From the NCBI GenBank assembly GCA_014523625.1, contig JAATVP010000126.1:1-9766 (forward strand): a stretch of 9,766 bases of DNA, read 5' to 3'. Below are positions 1 through 6,263 of this stretch, one piece after another. Below the pieces are notes generated by a model. It saw nothing but the letters and a program-made list of their open reading frames with translations. It was not told the DNA's origin and searched no databases. Source of the DNA: Nitrososphaerales archaeon TH5896 (GTDB lineage: Archaea > Thermoproteota > Nitrososphaeria > Nitrososphaerales > Nitrososphaeraceae). Position 1 is the stretch's first letter. The number at the start of each line of letters is the position of its first letter. The position numbers and the translations under genes are program-made.

Positions 1-278
1 GCAGCGTACATGAACCCCGGGAAAACGGCGACTTTGAAGAATTCAGTATAGATTAAAAAGTTGAGAATTGGAAGGGTTCTAGTTGGGTCAACCATCATAG
101 ATAGAAACAGATATGGAGTAAGCACCTCCCCGTTTGCCAACGGCAATGGAACGTAGAATAATATGACGAAAATAAGAGGAAGTACAATAACGGTGACGAT
201 GATAAGTACCCAAAATAGAAACCAAACCACGCTAGCTACAAATGGGCCGAATCTAAAGTCCTCAACTGGTGTAGCCAT
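1..278 (-). CDS. nuoH: NADH-quinone oxidoreductase-like complex I, membrane subunit H (N-terminal part, runs off the left edge)
   Basis: The first 92 codons of a membrane protein, starting at an ATG whose first base is 278. The start follows the nuoD stop by six bases and has a GGTGAAGAGG-type ribosome binding site overlapping that stop. The peptide begins MATPVEDFRFGPFV. One strongly hydrophobic helix spans roughly residues 13-44, then comes a loop with NGEVLTPYLF and MMVDPTRTLP, and a second hydrophobic segment begins with EFFKVAVFPGF before the window ends. NuoH is the membrane subunit that touches the quinone cavity and links NuoB/NuoD to the proton-pumping arm. The identification rests mainly on position directly after nuoD, the usual A-B-C-D-H order, and membrane character. 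The diagnostic NuoH motifs (the ERK and quinone-loop regions) lie beyond the edge. The N-terminal stretch before those motifs appears longer than in bacterial NuoH. Fairly sure of the family, less sure of the exact start. Confidence 0.78.
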   Translation of the reverse strand, partial: MATPVEDFRFGPFVASVVWFLFWVLIIVTVIVLPLIFVILFYVPLPLANGEVLTPYLFLSMMVDPTRTLPILNFLIYTEFFKVAVFPGFMYA

Positions 279-289
279 TCCTCTTCACC
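279..289 (-). promoter_or_regulatory. Ribosome binding site of nuoH
   Basis: Read on the minus strand this is GGTGAAGAGGA immediately before the nuoH ATG. It includes the nuoD stop codon TGA, so translation of the two genes is probably coupled. The GGTGA part matches the anti-Shine-Dalgarno end of archaeal 16S rRNA and supports the ATG at 278 as the start. Confidence 0.55.
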
Positions 290-1445
290 GATCAGCCTCC
301 ACAGGCCAATAATTCAAAGACCAGTATACCGAGGGCATATCACCCAATTTTGAACCAACCAGTAAATGAGGAAGAGCCAGCAAATTTCTAAATGACCCGA
401 CAGATATCTTTACTCGATATGGTCTTGGAGTCCCATCACTGACAATATAGTAACCCAGAGCACCTCTTCCAGATTCTACCCGTCTGTATGCTTCCCCCGG
501 TGGCCCTTTGGGATTAGGCTGAAGCTTGGCTCTTACCTCTCCTGATTCAGGCATCTTATCCAAGAGCTGTCTGATAATATGACATGATTCTCTCATATCC
601 AGTAATGGAACGTAGGCACGTGCAAATGAATCGCAGGTTTTCATATACTGGACATTAAAATCTATTTCATCATAAATGTCATAAGGCTCAGCCTTTCTGA
701 TATCATAAGGTATGCCCGATGCTCTAAGAACAGAACCGGTAACCCCCAATTTGATCGCATCCTCTTTTGTCAGGATTGCTACGCCCTCAGTTCGCTGTCT
801 AAGTAATGGATTATTGTAGAAAATGTCTTCATATTCTTTGAGTCGTTTTTCAAAATACGAAACTTGTCTTAAACATCTATCTTTGAAACCATAAGGAATA
901 TCGTTCCTAACTCCCCCAGGAATGTTATACGCGTGAGTAACGCGTGCACCTGTTAGAGCTTCCATAAGATCTATAATTAGTTCCCTGTCTCCTGTAGGCC
1001 ACATGAACATTGTAGAATGGCCAAGAAAGATTCCGTAAATAGCAAGCCAGTAGAGTGTATAAATTTGTCTATTAAGCTCAGAAGCAATAGCTCTAATAAA
1101 TTGAGCTCTTCTTGGAACATCGATCTTGACTAGTTCTTCCACTGCAAGACTATAGGAATATGTAATGTTACTAGAATCATGGATCACCGGTCTTTCCAAA
1201 TGAGGAATGTTCTGAATAAAGTTCCTGTACTCACACATCTTTTCTTCACCCCGATGAACATATCCAGGATCTGGGTCACAGTCCACGATATAATCACCGT
1301 CGACCTTAACGGTAAATCTGAAATGTCCAGAGCCCGGGTGCTGTGGTCCAACACTCAAAGTCATTAGCCGGTCCTCTTCCGCCTCTTTGACTATTTCTAA
1401 CCCGAGTCTTGTAGTTTCTGAGATCCTTTCCTCTTGATCAGACAT
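285..1445 (-). CDS. nuoD: Complex I subunit D (49 kDa, quinone-site subunit)
   Basis: A 386-residue protein of normal length for NuoD. With NuoB it forms the quinone-reduction cavity at the membrane surface of complex I. Landmarks in order: GPQHPGSGH at 33-41, GYVHRGEEK at 61-69, QNIPHLERP at 78-86, LRASGIPYDIRKAEPYDIY in the middle, SGRGALGYYIVSDGTPRPYR near the end, and a terminal EADR. The [NiFe]-hydrogenase-type active-site cysteines are absent, as expected for NuoD. Compared from memory with Thermus Nqo4, the quinone-site residues Tyr87 and Asp139 align with Ile88 and Phe140 here, and the His38 position holds Gly40 with His41 next to it. The start ATG sits four bases after the nuoC stop, with a GGAAGG ribosome binding site. 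It is translated in series with nuoC and nuoH. Archaeal complexes of this type lack the NADH module, so the electron donor is probably not NADH (family knowledge). Confidence 0.97.
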   Translation of the reverse strand: MSDQEERISETTRLGLEIVKEAEEDRLMTLSVGPQHPGSGHFRFTVKVDGDYIVDCDPDPGYVHRGEEKMCEYRNFIQNIPHLERPVIHDSSNITYSYSLAVEELVKIDVPRRAQFIRAIASELNRQIYTLYWLAIYGIFLGHSTMFMWPTGDRELIIDLMEALTGARVTHAYNIPGGVRNDIPYGFKDRCLRQVSYFEKRLKEYEDIFYNNPLLRQRTEGVAILTKEDAIKLGVTGSVLRASGIPYDIRKAEPYDIYDEIDFNVQYMKTCDSFARAYVPLLDMRESCHIIRQLLDKMPESGEVRAKLQPNPKGPPGEAYRRVESGRGALGYYIVSDGTPRPYRVKISVGSFRNLLALPHLLVGSKLGDMPSVYWSLNYWPVEADR

Positions 1446-1449
1446 ACAA

Positions 1450-1460
1450 TTACCTTCCTT
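1450..1460 (-). promoter_or_regulatory. Ribosome binding site of nuoD
   Basis: Minus-strand reading AAGGAAGGTAA overlaps the last codons and stop of nuoC and ends four bases before the nuoD ATG. It resembles a GGAGGT Shine-Dalgarno sequence and supports the chosen nuoD start. Confidence 0.6.
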
Positions 1461-2100
1461 TTATCCTAAACTCCTTTCGCAAAGGTGGAATATCAGCCCA
1501 ATCCTCTGGTAAGAGGAAGCGATCGTTTCTTGGATGATTGTCAAAATATACTCCGACCATTTCAAAGGATTCTCGTTCGTGGTATTCGACACTCCTGAAA
1601 ACTCCTATTAATGAAGGGAGTCTAGCATTGTTACGATCGGTGCGTGTAGACAGAGAAAGGATATGTGATGAAAGATCATCCCTTGTATATGAACCTAAAT
1701 GGTAAATGACTTCGATGTCGCCAGTTTTGGGGTAATCTGTGGCGCTTACTGACTCTGCATGATCAAATCCTGATTCGTCCCGTATGTGTCTTGCAATCTC
1801 GACGATATCCTTTGACGGAACTTCTATTTTAATGCGATCCGGTTTGACATAAATAATCTTTATGGAATCTCCGTATTTTGATACGAGGCTGTCGATAATT
1901 CCCTTCTCAAACTGCGGAAGCTCAGCCTCCTCTGACTTTACCTGTACAGAGGTATTGTTTGATGATGGTTTTGGTGGTGCTGCTACGCTGCCGGTTTCTC
2001 CTTGTTTTGTGGAAATTGATGGGAGAGCCTTGTTAGAAGCAACAGTAGGTGAAGGTTTGCCTTTAATGTTACCTAATGATAGATCATCTGATTTGCTCAT
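1450..2100 (-). CDS. nuoC: Complex I subunit C (30 kDa)
   Basis: A 216-residue protein starting at the ATG whose first base is 2100, one base after the nuoB stop. The frame stays open upstream to 2199, but that part overlaps the end of nuoB in another frame and reads as a basic, non-family peptide, so the shorter start (MSKSDDLSLG) is preferred. Residues 1 to about 62 are low-complexity, rich in Ser, Pro, Lys and Thr, and probably disordered. The conserved domain follows, ending with the NuoC signature: YHERESFEMVG at 173-183, HPRNDRFLLPEDW at 189-201, and PPLRKEF at 205-211. NuoC is a peripheral-arm subunit that packs against NuoD and NuoB. In Escherichia coli it is fused to NuoD; here the two are separate genes. 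The disordered N-terminus is unusual in length and could be a contact for an unknown partner (inference). Confidence 0.95.
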   Translation of the reverse strand: MSKSDDLSLGNIKGKPSPTVASNKALPSISTKQGETGSVAAPPKPSSNNTSVQVKSEEAELPQFEKGIIDSLVSKYGDSIKIIYVKPDRIKIEVPSKDIVEIARHIRDESGFDHAESVSATDYPKTGDIEVIYHLGSYTRDDLSSHILSLSTRTDRNNARLPSLIGVFRSVEYHERESFEMVGVYFDNHPRNDRFLLPEDWADIPPLRKEFRIKGR

Positions 2101-2101
2101 A

Positions 2102-2617
2102 CTACTTGATCTTTGACCTTTTGATCTTTTCCTGAAGCAGCATAGTACCTTGGATAAGTGTCTCAGGACGTGGAGGACAACCAGGAACGTAGACATCAAC
2201 AGGAATGATCCCGTCTACGCCAGGAAGAACATTATAAGAGTCTATATAGAGACCCCCAGTAATTGCACATGCACCCATAGCTATTACATATTTTGGTTCA
2301 GGCATTTGATCATAAACCATTCTTAATCTTGGGGCCATCTTTCTTGTGACAGTCCCCTGGACTACAATCAAGTCACATTGTCTTAGTGAACCGAACGCCT
2401 CGATTATACCAAATCTTTCGACATCATATCTTGGGCCCGAGGCAGCTCCAAATTCCACACTGCAACATGCTGTCTCCAGATGAACTGGCCACAGAGACCA
2501 GACCCTTCCCCAATTTATCGCATACCCTAGCGGTTTATCAAGGGCCCTTACTAAGATATCTCCAACTTTACTGACCATCAAATTGAAGTTTGTAGGATTT
2601 ACAAGGTCCTTTATCAT
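2102..2617 (-). CDS. nuoB: Complex I subunit B (iron-sulfur cluster N2 subunit)
   Basis: A 171-residue protein, usual for NuoB. It holds cluster N2, the [4Fe-4S] centre that passes electrons to quinone. The four expected ligands are visible: the tandem Cys51-Cys52 in ETACCSVEFG, Cys117 in MGACAITGG, and Cys147 in VPGCPPRPE. Other family motifs include GPRYDVERFG and the QGTVTRKM segment. The ATG at 2617 is the first start after an in-frame TAG, so it is likely correct. A strong AGAGGAGGAG purine run lies about 13 bases upstream, slightly far for a ribosome binding site. The gene lies 61 bases after nuoA and its stop is one base before nuoC, so B, C, D and H look like one tightly packed transcript. 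Confidence 0.98.
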   Translation of the reverse strand: MIKDLVNPTNFNLMVSKVGDILVRALDKPLGYAINWGRVWSLWPVHLETACCSVEFGAASGPRYDVERFGIIEAFGSLRQCDLIVVQGTVTRKMAPRLRMVYDQMPEPKYVIAMGACAITGGLYIDSYNVLPGVDGIIPVDVYVPGCPPRPETLIQGTMLLQEKIKRSKIK

Positions 2618-2630
2618 TGTGGGAACCTAA

Positions 2631-2640
2631 CTCCTCCTCT
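2631..2640 (-). promoter_or_regulatory. Shine-Dalgarno sequence of nuoB, unusually distant
   Basis: Minus-strand AGAGGAGGAG is the strongest Shine-Dalgarno match in the window. About 13 bases separate it from the nuoB ATG, more than the usual 5-10. An in-frame TAG between the two excludes a start nearer the motif, so the ATG at 2617 stands. Confidence 0.5.
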
Positions 2641-2678
2641 GCTTGCTAAGTATTTATTCATTGTCAAAATCATCTGTT

Positions 2679-3053
2679 CTACCAAATTCCCTTTCTCCCT
2701 GCTAGATATAACGCGTACCCCATAGCAGCAAACATTACCGCCAAGAACCCAATAATCGGCAAGGTAGCACTTCTAGGCAACGAAAACAAAGAAACCCCCC
2801 AGATATAAAGGAAAATAGCCATAACGTCAAAGACCACGAACATCAGAATGTAAGCGTAATACTGCATCATAAAATGAGTGCGTCCGGCGCCAGAAGGTAC
2901 TTGACCGCATTCCATTGGTAGAAATTTCACAGGATTATATCGACGTCTAGGAGAGATGAGGCGAGAAATTACAATGGCAGGAATAGATACAAGAAGACCA
3001 AAACCGAGCATATATATAATTGAAGAAAATTGTGCTGCGGTCTCACCTGCCAA
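2679..3053 (-). CDS. nuoA: Complex I subunit A (membrane subunit, ND3-like)
   Basis: A 124-residue membrane protein with three hydrophobic helices (about 10-33, 62-90 and 97-117), the normal NuoA topology. The first loop carries the diagnostic PMECGQVPSGAGRTHF (46-61), with the conserved Cys49 of the quinone-site loop, followed by QYYAYILMFVVFDVMAIFLYIWG. Where most NuoA/ND3 proteins have Phe-Asp-x-Glu, this one has Phe-Asp76-Val-Met78, so one membrane acidic residue is missing, and the following Pro-Trp is Ile-Trp. The start is a TTG. There is an upstream in-frame TAG nine codons earlier and no ATG or GTG between them; the next in-frame ATG (residue 15) would cut the first helix. A TATA-like box about 29 bases upstream fits a leaderless message beginning at this TTG. 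It lies 45 bases after the reductase gene. Confidence 0.95.
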   Translation of the reverse strand: MAGETAAQFSSIIYMLGFGLLVSIPAIVISRLISPRRRYNPVKFLPMECGQVPSGAGRTHFMMQYYAYILMFVVFDVMAIFLYIWGVSLFSLPRSATLPIIGFLAVMFAAMGYALYLAGRKGIW

Positions 3054-3078
3054 TTCAAGTGTGGCTGGTGATATTTCC

Positions 3079-3086
3079 TATAAAAA
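3079..3086 (-). promoter_or_regulatory. Probable TATA box for nuoA (leaderless)
   Basis: Minus-strand TTTTTATA, preceded by AAG-rich sequence, lies in the 45-base gap between the reductase stop and nuoA. Its centre is about 29 bases before the TTG start, close to the 26-30 base TATA-to-transcription-start distance known in archaea. No Shine-Dalgarno motif stands at a useful distance before the TTG, which fits leaderless initiation. This is a sequence match only. Confidence 0.45.
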
Positions 3087-3098
3087 TCTTGCCTTATC

Positions 3099-4289
3099 TT
3101 ATGTGACGAGTCTGAACAAGGATCTTACCATTAGTTTCGGATGGCTTAGACCAAGTCTTAACATCTTTGAACGACTGAAATCAGCTCTTATAAAGTCAAG
3201 GAATTCGTCCATCCTTAGATCCGAAATAATATCGAGTTCTTGATCCCATTCGTTGTCTGAAAGTTTTAGCCATCTGGATTGGACCTTGAGTGCAGAAGAT
3301 ACCTTGGAAGAGAGAATGCGCTTGCAAGTGGTCTCATATTTCATGAGATGCTCTCTTGACCCATTGAATGGTATTGAAGTCGCGGCGACTTCTCCAGCCA
3401 ACCTACCAAATCTAATTGCAAATCGTATGCCTTCCAGTAACAAAGGGTTGGAGAAACCAGCAGAATCTCCAACCAACATTATACCATCATCAACAAAGCT
3501 CTTGACTAAACCTTGATTTGGTATCAATCCATAATGAAATTCGAGAGTCTGGATATTCTTAATTCTATCCAATGGCCTTAGCCGATTCTTAATTAAATGG
3601 TTTAGCTTTTTTATTGGATCCTCCACGGTATCTGGCCTACCTACCCCCACCCCTATTCTAATCCTATTCTTATTAACTGGGAAAACCCATGCATATCCAG
3701 CGGCCGAATACATACTTCCGACCATGAGGTACCATGTTTCTGTGTCCAAATCATCACAATAGCATTCATACTCTGCTCCAGCTCCATATCTGCTCCAAGC
3801 ACTCAAGAATCCAAGCTTCCGACCTATTTCCGCTCTAAACCCGCTCGCATCTATGACTATTGTAGATTGGACATCTTTTTCTTCTGAAAGGGATTTGATT
3901 CGAATATATCTTTCACCAGCTGAAGGATTCAGTTCAATGTTGATTACATTGCTTCTTACTCTGATCTCAGCTCCAGCTGCGGCTGCAATAGTTCCCAAAT
4001 ATTGGTACGCTCTCCTCACATCTAAAACACAACAATCAGCACGTTCTGAAGTTAAAGTAACCTCGTTGTGAGGAGAAATAAAGGAATAATTTCTAATTGG
4101 ATTGTAATATTCTTGAGGAATTCCAAGTTCCCTCATATCAGAGATCCAGGTGACTCCGCTAGTTCGAACATATTGAGCGATAGAGTCCTCTCTTTCAAAG
4201 AGTACAACCTTGCAACCGGCTTTTGCAGCCGCTTGGGCAGCTGAAAGACCAGCAGGTCCCCCACCCACGACTGCTACATCATATTTCAT
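3099..4289 (-). CDS. Geranylgeranyl reductase family FAD-dependent oxidoreductase
   Basis: A 396-residue flavoprotein of the geranylgeranyl reductase family, which hydrogenates isoprenoid double bonds in archaeal membrane lipids, chlorophyll side chains or menaquinone tails. An N-terminal Rossmann FAD motif is clear (VVGGGPAGL, 7-15). A second motif begins with DASG (147-150), the family's aromatic motif YAWVFP is at 199-204, and the FAD-binding VGDSAGFSNPL is at 273-283. The C-terminal 90 residues are helical and basic, possibly a membrane-surface contact. The Cys-Gly-acidic segment of characterised archaeal lipid reductases near residue 45 is not seen (TSGVTW instead), so the substrate may differ. 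The gene reads towards nuoA, 45 bases away, and could be the first gene of that operon. Candidate roles are saturation of archaeal lipids or of the menaquinone side chain. The family is certain; the substrate is not. Confidence 0.9.
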   Translation of the reverse strand: MKYDVAVVGGGPAGLSAAQAAAKAGCKVVLFEREDSIAQYVRTSGVTWISDMRELGIPQEYYNPIRNYSFISPHNEVTLTSERADCCVLDVRRAYQYLGTIAAAAGAEIRVRSNVINIELNPSAGERYIRIKSLSEEKDVQSTIVIDASGFRAEIGRKLGFLSAWSRYGAGAEYECYCDDLDTETWYLMVGSMYSAAGYAWVFPVNKNRIRIGVGVGRPDTVEDPIKKLNHLIKNRLRPLDRIKNIQTLEFHYGLIPNQGLVKSFVDDGIMLVGDSAGFSNPLLLEGIRFAIRFGRLAGEVAATSIPFNGSREHLMKYETTCKRILSSKVSSALKVQSRWLKLSDNEWDQELDIISDLRMDEFLDFIRADFSRSKMLRLGLSHPKLMVRSLFRLVT

Positions 4290-4531
4290 GATTTATACTT
4301 CTAACATTGATCAGTTATTTCATGTAATATTTGATGGTTTTCATCCTTGAAAGTGACCCTGCACGCGTTAGTGGCCTTGCTAAGTCACACTAGAAGATAA
4401 AGGATCCAAATTGGTGCATTCGTTTAGGTGGAAGAATCAAATGAAGATCCGAAACGTTCCTTATATGAGACTGGGCTTCCTTGTGTGAAAGGTTTAGTGT
4501 CCCAACTAGTTAATTGTAAATGCATCTAAGG

Positions 4532-4550
4532 AAATTTGAATTCGAAATTT
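4532..4550. repeat. AT-rich inverted repeat in the divergent promoter region
   Basis: AAATTTGAATTCGAAATTT is a 19-base palindrome centred on GAATTC, broken by one missing base in the left arm. It lies roughly mid-way between two divergent genes. Such symmetry is common for dimeric regulator sites, but AT-rich palindromes also arise by chance and nothing links it to a known regulator. Confidence 0.3.
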
Positions 4551-4848
4551 TGGTACTGCTTTTCTCTCATAAATCATGATCTACTTGAACGCTTAGCACA
4601 ACTGTCCCATGAAAATATACTCCTATAGATGTCAGCATTGCAATGGTGTTCAACTTCTATTAATCAAAAGATGCAAATTGCGTAGTGAAAATACTACCTG
4701 AAAATAGTTCCCAATTTAGATTGAAAATTCGGCCAGTAGCTGAAATGAGATTCACTATTTCTTTTCCGAGATCAAATTACCAGGTAATGTCATAAAATAG
4801 GTCATTTCGCATGTCCTTTCAGCATACGTGTTTGAAACCAGTGATTAC

Positions 4849-4861
4849 ATATTAATAAATA
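4849..4861 (+). promoter_or_regulatory. Probable TATA element for the thioredoxin-like gene
   Basis: ATATTAATAAATA is centred about 33 bases before the TTG start at 4888. This would place transcription start a few bases before the codon, giving a very short or absent leader. No Shine-Dalgarno motif is present, in keeping with that. Confidence 0.4.
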
Positions 4862-4887
4862 CAATAACAATATCTACTTACTGAGAT

Positions 4888-5895
4888 TTGATAGTAATAC
4901 CAGCATCACCTTCTCCTGAGTTTGTCGGGATAGACAATTGGTGTAATTCGGGACCAATCTCAATTTCAGGATTAAAAGGGAAGGTAGTTTTGCTTGACTG
5001 TTGGACATACACATGCATCTTCTGTTTAAGAATGATTCCGATATTGAAGCAACTACAGAGAATATTTTCTGGTTATGAATTTCGGGTTATTCAAGCACAT
5101 TCGGCAGAATATGAATTTGCTACCAAGATAGAAAATATTTCTAGGGCATTGGAAAGATACGACATCAATGAGATCCCTGTCGGAATCGATTCTAAAAATA
5201 AGACTTGGCAAGCCTATGGGAATATGTATTGGCCAAAGCACATCTTAATTGATTCAAATGGATTTCTCCGTTACGAACACGCGGGCTATGGAAGCATGGA
5301 AGAATTTGTTGAGCCAATCTTAGATCTGATCCAAGAGACTGATAGTACTGCAGCCGTTGACATAAAGAAATTTGAGAGCAGTTCTACAGACGAGATCTAC
5401 GAGACCTATGGCATGCATTTTCCACAAATTGCACCTGAAATCTGTGTTGGCTACTCTAGGTTAAAGAGGTTTGGTAATAAGCAGACCGTAAAAATTAATG
5501 AGGTCAATTTTGTCCAAGATAACGGTCCTCGCTTTGATAACGTCGTTTATTTACGTGGGAAATGGATTTGGGCTAGAGAATGCGTAACCGCTGTTGAGGG
5601 CACGGTAGATAAAAACTCGGCAATCATCATGAAATACAATTTAGCAAAGAGGGTCCACGCAATTGTTGGAACCACGAACAATAAACCAGGTAGGTTTGAG
5701 GTACTATTAGATGGTAGGTCACTTGAAGCTGACACTCTAGGAAAAGAAGCCCGCCTCTATGAAGGATCAAGCGTGGTCGATGTAAATTGGCCGTTTATTC
5801 ATAATTTGATCAAAACGGAAGAAGCCGAATCGCACCTTGTAGAGATACTTCCTCTTAGTGACAACATTGCATTTTATACTTTTGTATTCGGCTAA
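4888..5895 (+). CDS. Thioredoxin-fold redox protein resembling the soluble part of DipZ/TlpA
   Basis: A 335-residue protein. Residues 1 to about 150 form a TlpA/DipZ-type thioredoxin domain: GLKGKVVLLDCWTYTC leads into the active site Cys43-Ile-Phe-Cys46, with AHSAEYEF at 70-77, and TWQAYGNMYWPKHILID contains the cis-proline (Pro116). Residues from about 185 to the end form a beta-rich domain like the C-terminal, carbohydrate-binding-like module of mycobacterial DipZ, ending in AFYTFVFG. The N-terminal CcdA-like membrane domain of DipZ is absent, and there is no signal peptide or membrane helix, so the protein is probably cytoplasmic. It likely acts as a disulfide reductase or thiol exchanger; the partner is unknown. 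The TTG start comes two codons after an in-frame TGA, and no ATG or GTG precedes the conserved EFVGIDNW, so TTG is the best choice. It faces away from the reductase gene and lies 368 bases before a peroxiredoxin. Confidence 0.87.
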   Translation: MIVIPASPSPEFVGIDNWCNSGPISISGLKGKVVLLDCWTYTCIFCLRMIPILKQLQRIFSGYEFRVIQAHSAEYEFATKIENISRALERYDINEIPVGIDSKNKTWQAYGNMYWPKHILIDSNGFLRYEHAGYGSMEEFVEPILDLIQETDSTAAVDIKKFESSSTDEIYETYGMHFPQIAPEICVGYSRLKRFGNKQTVKINEVNFVQDNGPRFDNVVYLRGKWIWARECVTAVEGTVDKNSAIIMKYNLAKRVHAIVGTTNNKPGRFEVLLDGRSLEADTLGKEARLYEGSSVVDVNWPFIHNLIKTEEAESHLVEILPLSDNIAFYTFVFG

Positions 5896-6263
5896 TTTCG
5901 GAGTGTTGAGTGAAGAGAAATATGTGTATAAAAATTGTCGCTAATTATTGCATTGATAAAGTTCTGATATAGTTGATGTGTAATTGTATATTGATTATTA
6001 AAAAAGCGTATCAAGTCTGATCAATTTAGTCTTGAAACTTGAAATCGAGGATTAGCTTTCTTCATTCCTAATCACGCCCAATGCAGATCGCAATTTTCCT
6101 GTGCGTCGAAACATAGAGATAATCTATCCTTGCTAGAAAGAGATAGTGGCGGATCCAATCTGGGTTAATTGCAAACCTACTCCACAAGGTAGACCATTAC
6201 CAGCAGAGCATAGACTTTAAATCCAACAATACTAACCCCATAATTCAAAAGGCTACATAAGAC
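5896..6263. other. Intergenic region between the thioredoxin-like and peroxiredoxin genes
   Basis: These 368 AT-rich bases hold no gene I can support. The start has a TATAAAAATTG-like run near 5928-5938 and several T- and A-rich tracts that may end transcription of the upstream gene. The last 50 bases carry the likely promoter of the peroxiredoxin gene. A short GGTA...TACC hairpin lies at 6188-6201. The gap argues against the two redox genes being one tight operon. Confidence 0.5.
6215..6223 (+). promoter_or_regulatory. Probable TATA element for the peroxiredoxin gene
   Basis: CTTTAAATC is the best TATA-like element upstream of the peroxiredoxin ATG. It predicts a transcription start near 6244 and a leader of about 20 bases. 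The leader has only a weak AAAGG purine run as a possible ribosome binding site. Confidence 0.35.

Larger units (their letters stand above)
4290..4887. other. Long divergent intergenic region
   Basis: The 598 bases between the divergently transcribed reductase and thioredoxin-like genes hold no convincing ORF. The longest open stretch I followed, about 33 codons from 4386 to 4487, has no recognisable protein features. The region must contain the promoters of both flanking genes: a weak TATA-like element for the reductase at 4325-4332 (minus) and a better one for the plus-strand gene at 4849-4861. It also holds a near-perfect AT-rich inverted repeat at 4532-4550 and a small hairpin at 4682-4697 (GTAGT...ACTAC). 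I see no tRNA, insertion-sequence ends or repeat array. Confidence 0.6.

Noticed and set aside
1862..2116. Plus-strand open frame of 84 codons opposite nuoC
   Set aside because: It is antisense to the nuoC low-complexity region, which lacks stops on the opposite strand because of its composition. No promoter or ribosome binding site is seen.
2101..2199. Upstream 33-codon extension of nuoC beginning MMSTFLVV
   Set aside because: It overlaps the conserved end of nuoB in another frame and is not family-like. The ATG at 2100, one base after the nuoB stop, gives a normal operon junction.
4386..4487. Open stretch of about 33 codons containing GTG and ATG codons on the plus strand
   Set aside because: No ribosome binding site, no recognisable motif, and a length expected by chance in this gap.
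4390..6165. Similar strings CTAGAA...GATA...GGATCCAA...TGG near 4390-4414 and 6133-6162
   Set aside because: The match needs several gaps and does not extend into the flanks, so it is more likely coincidence than a dispersed repeat.
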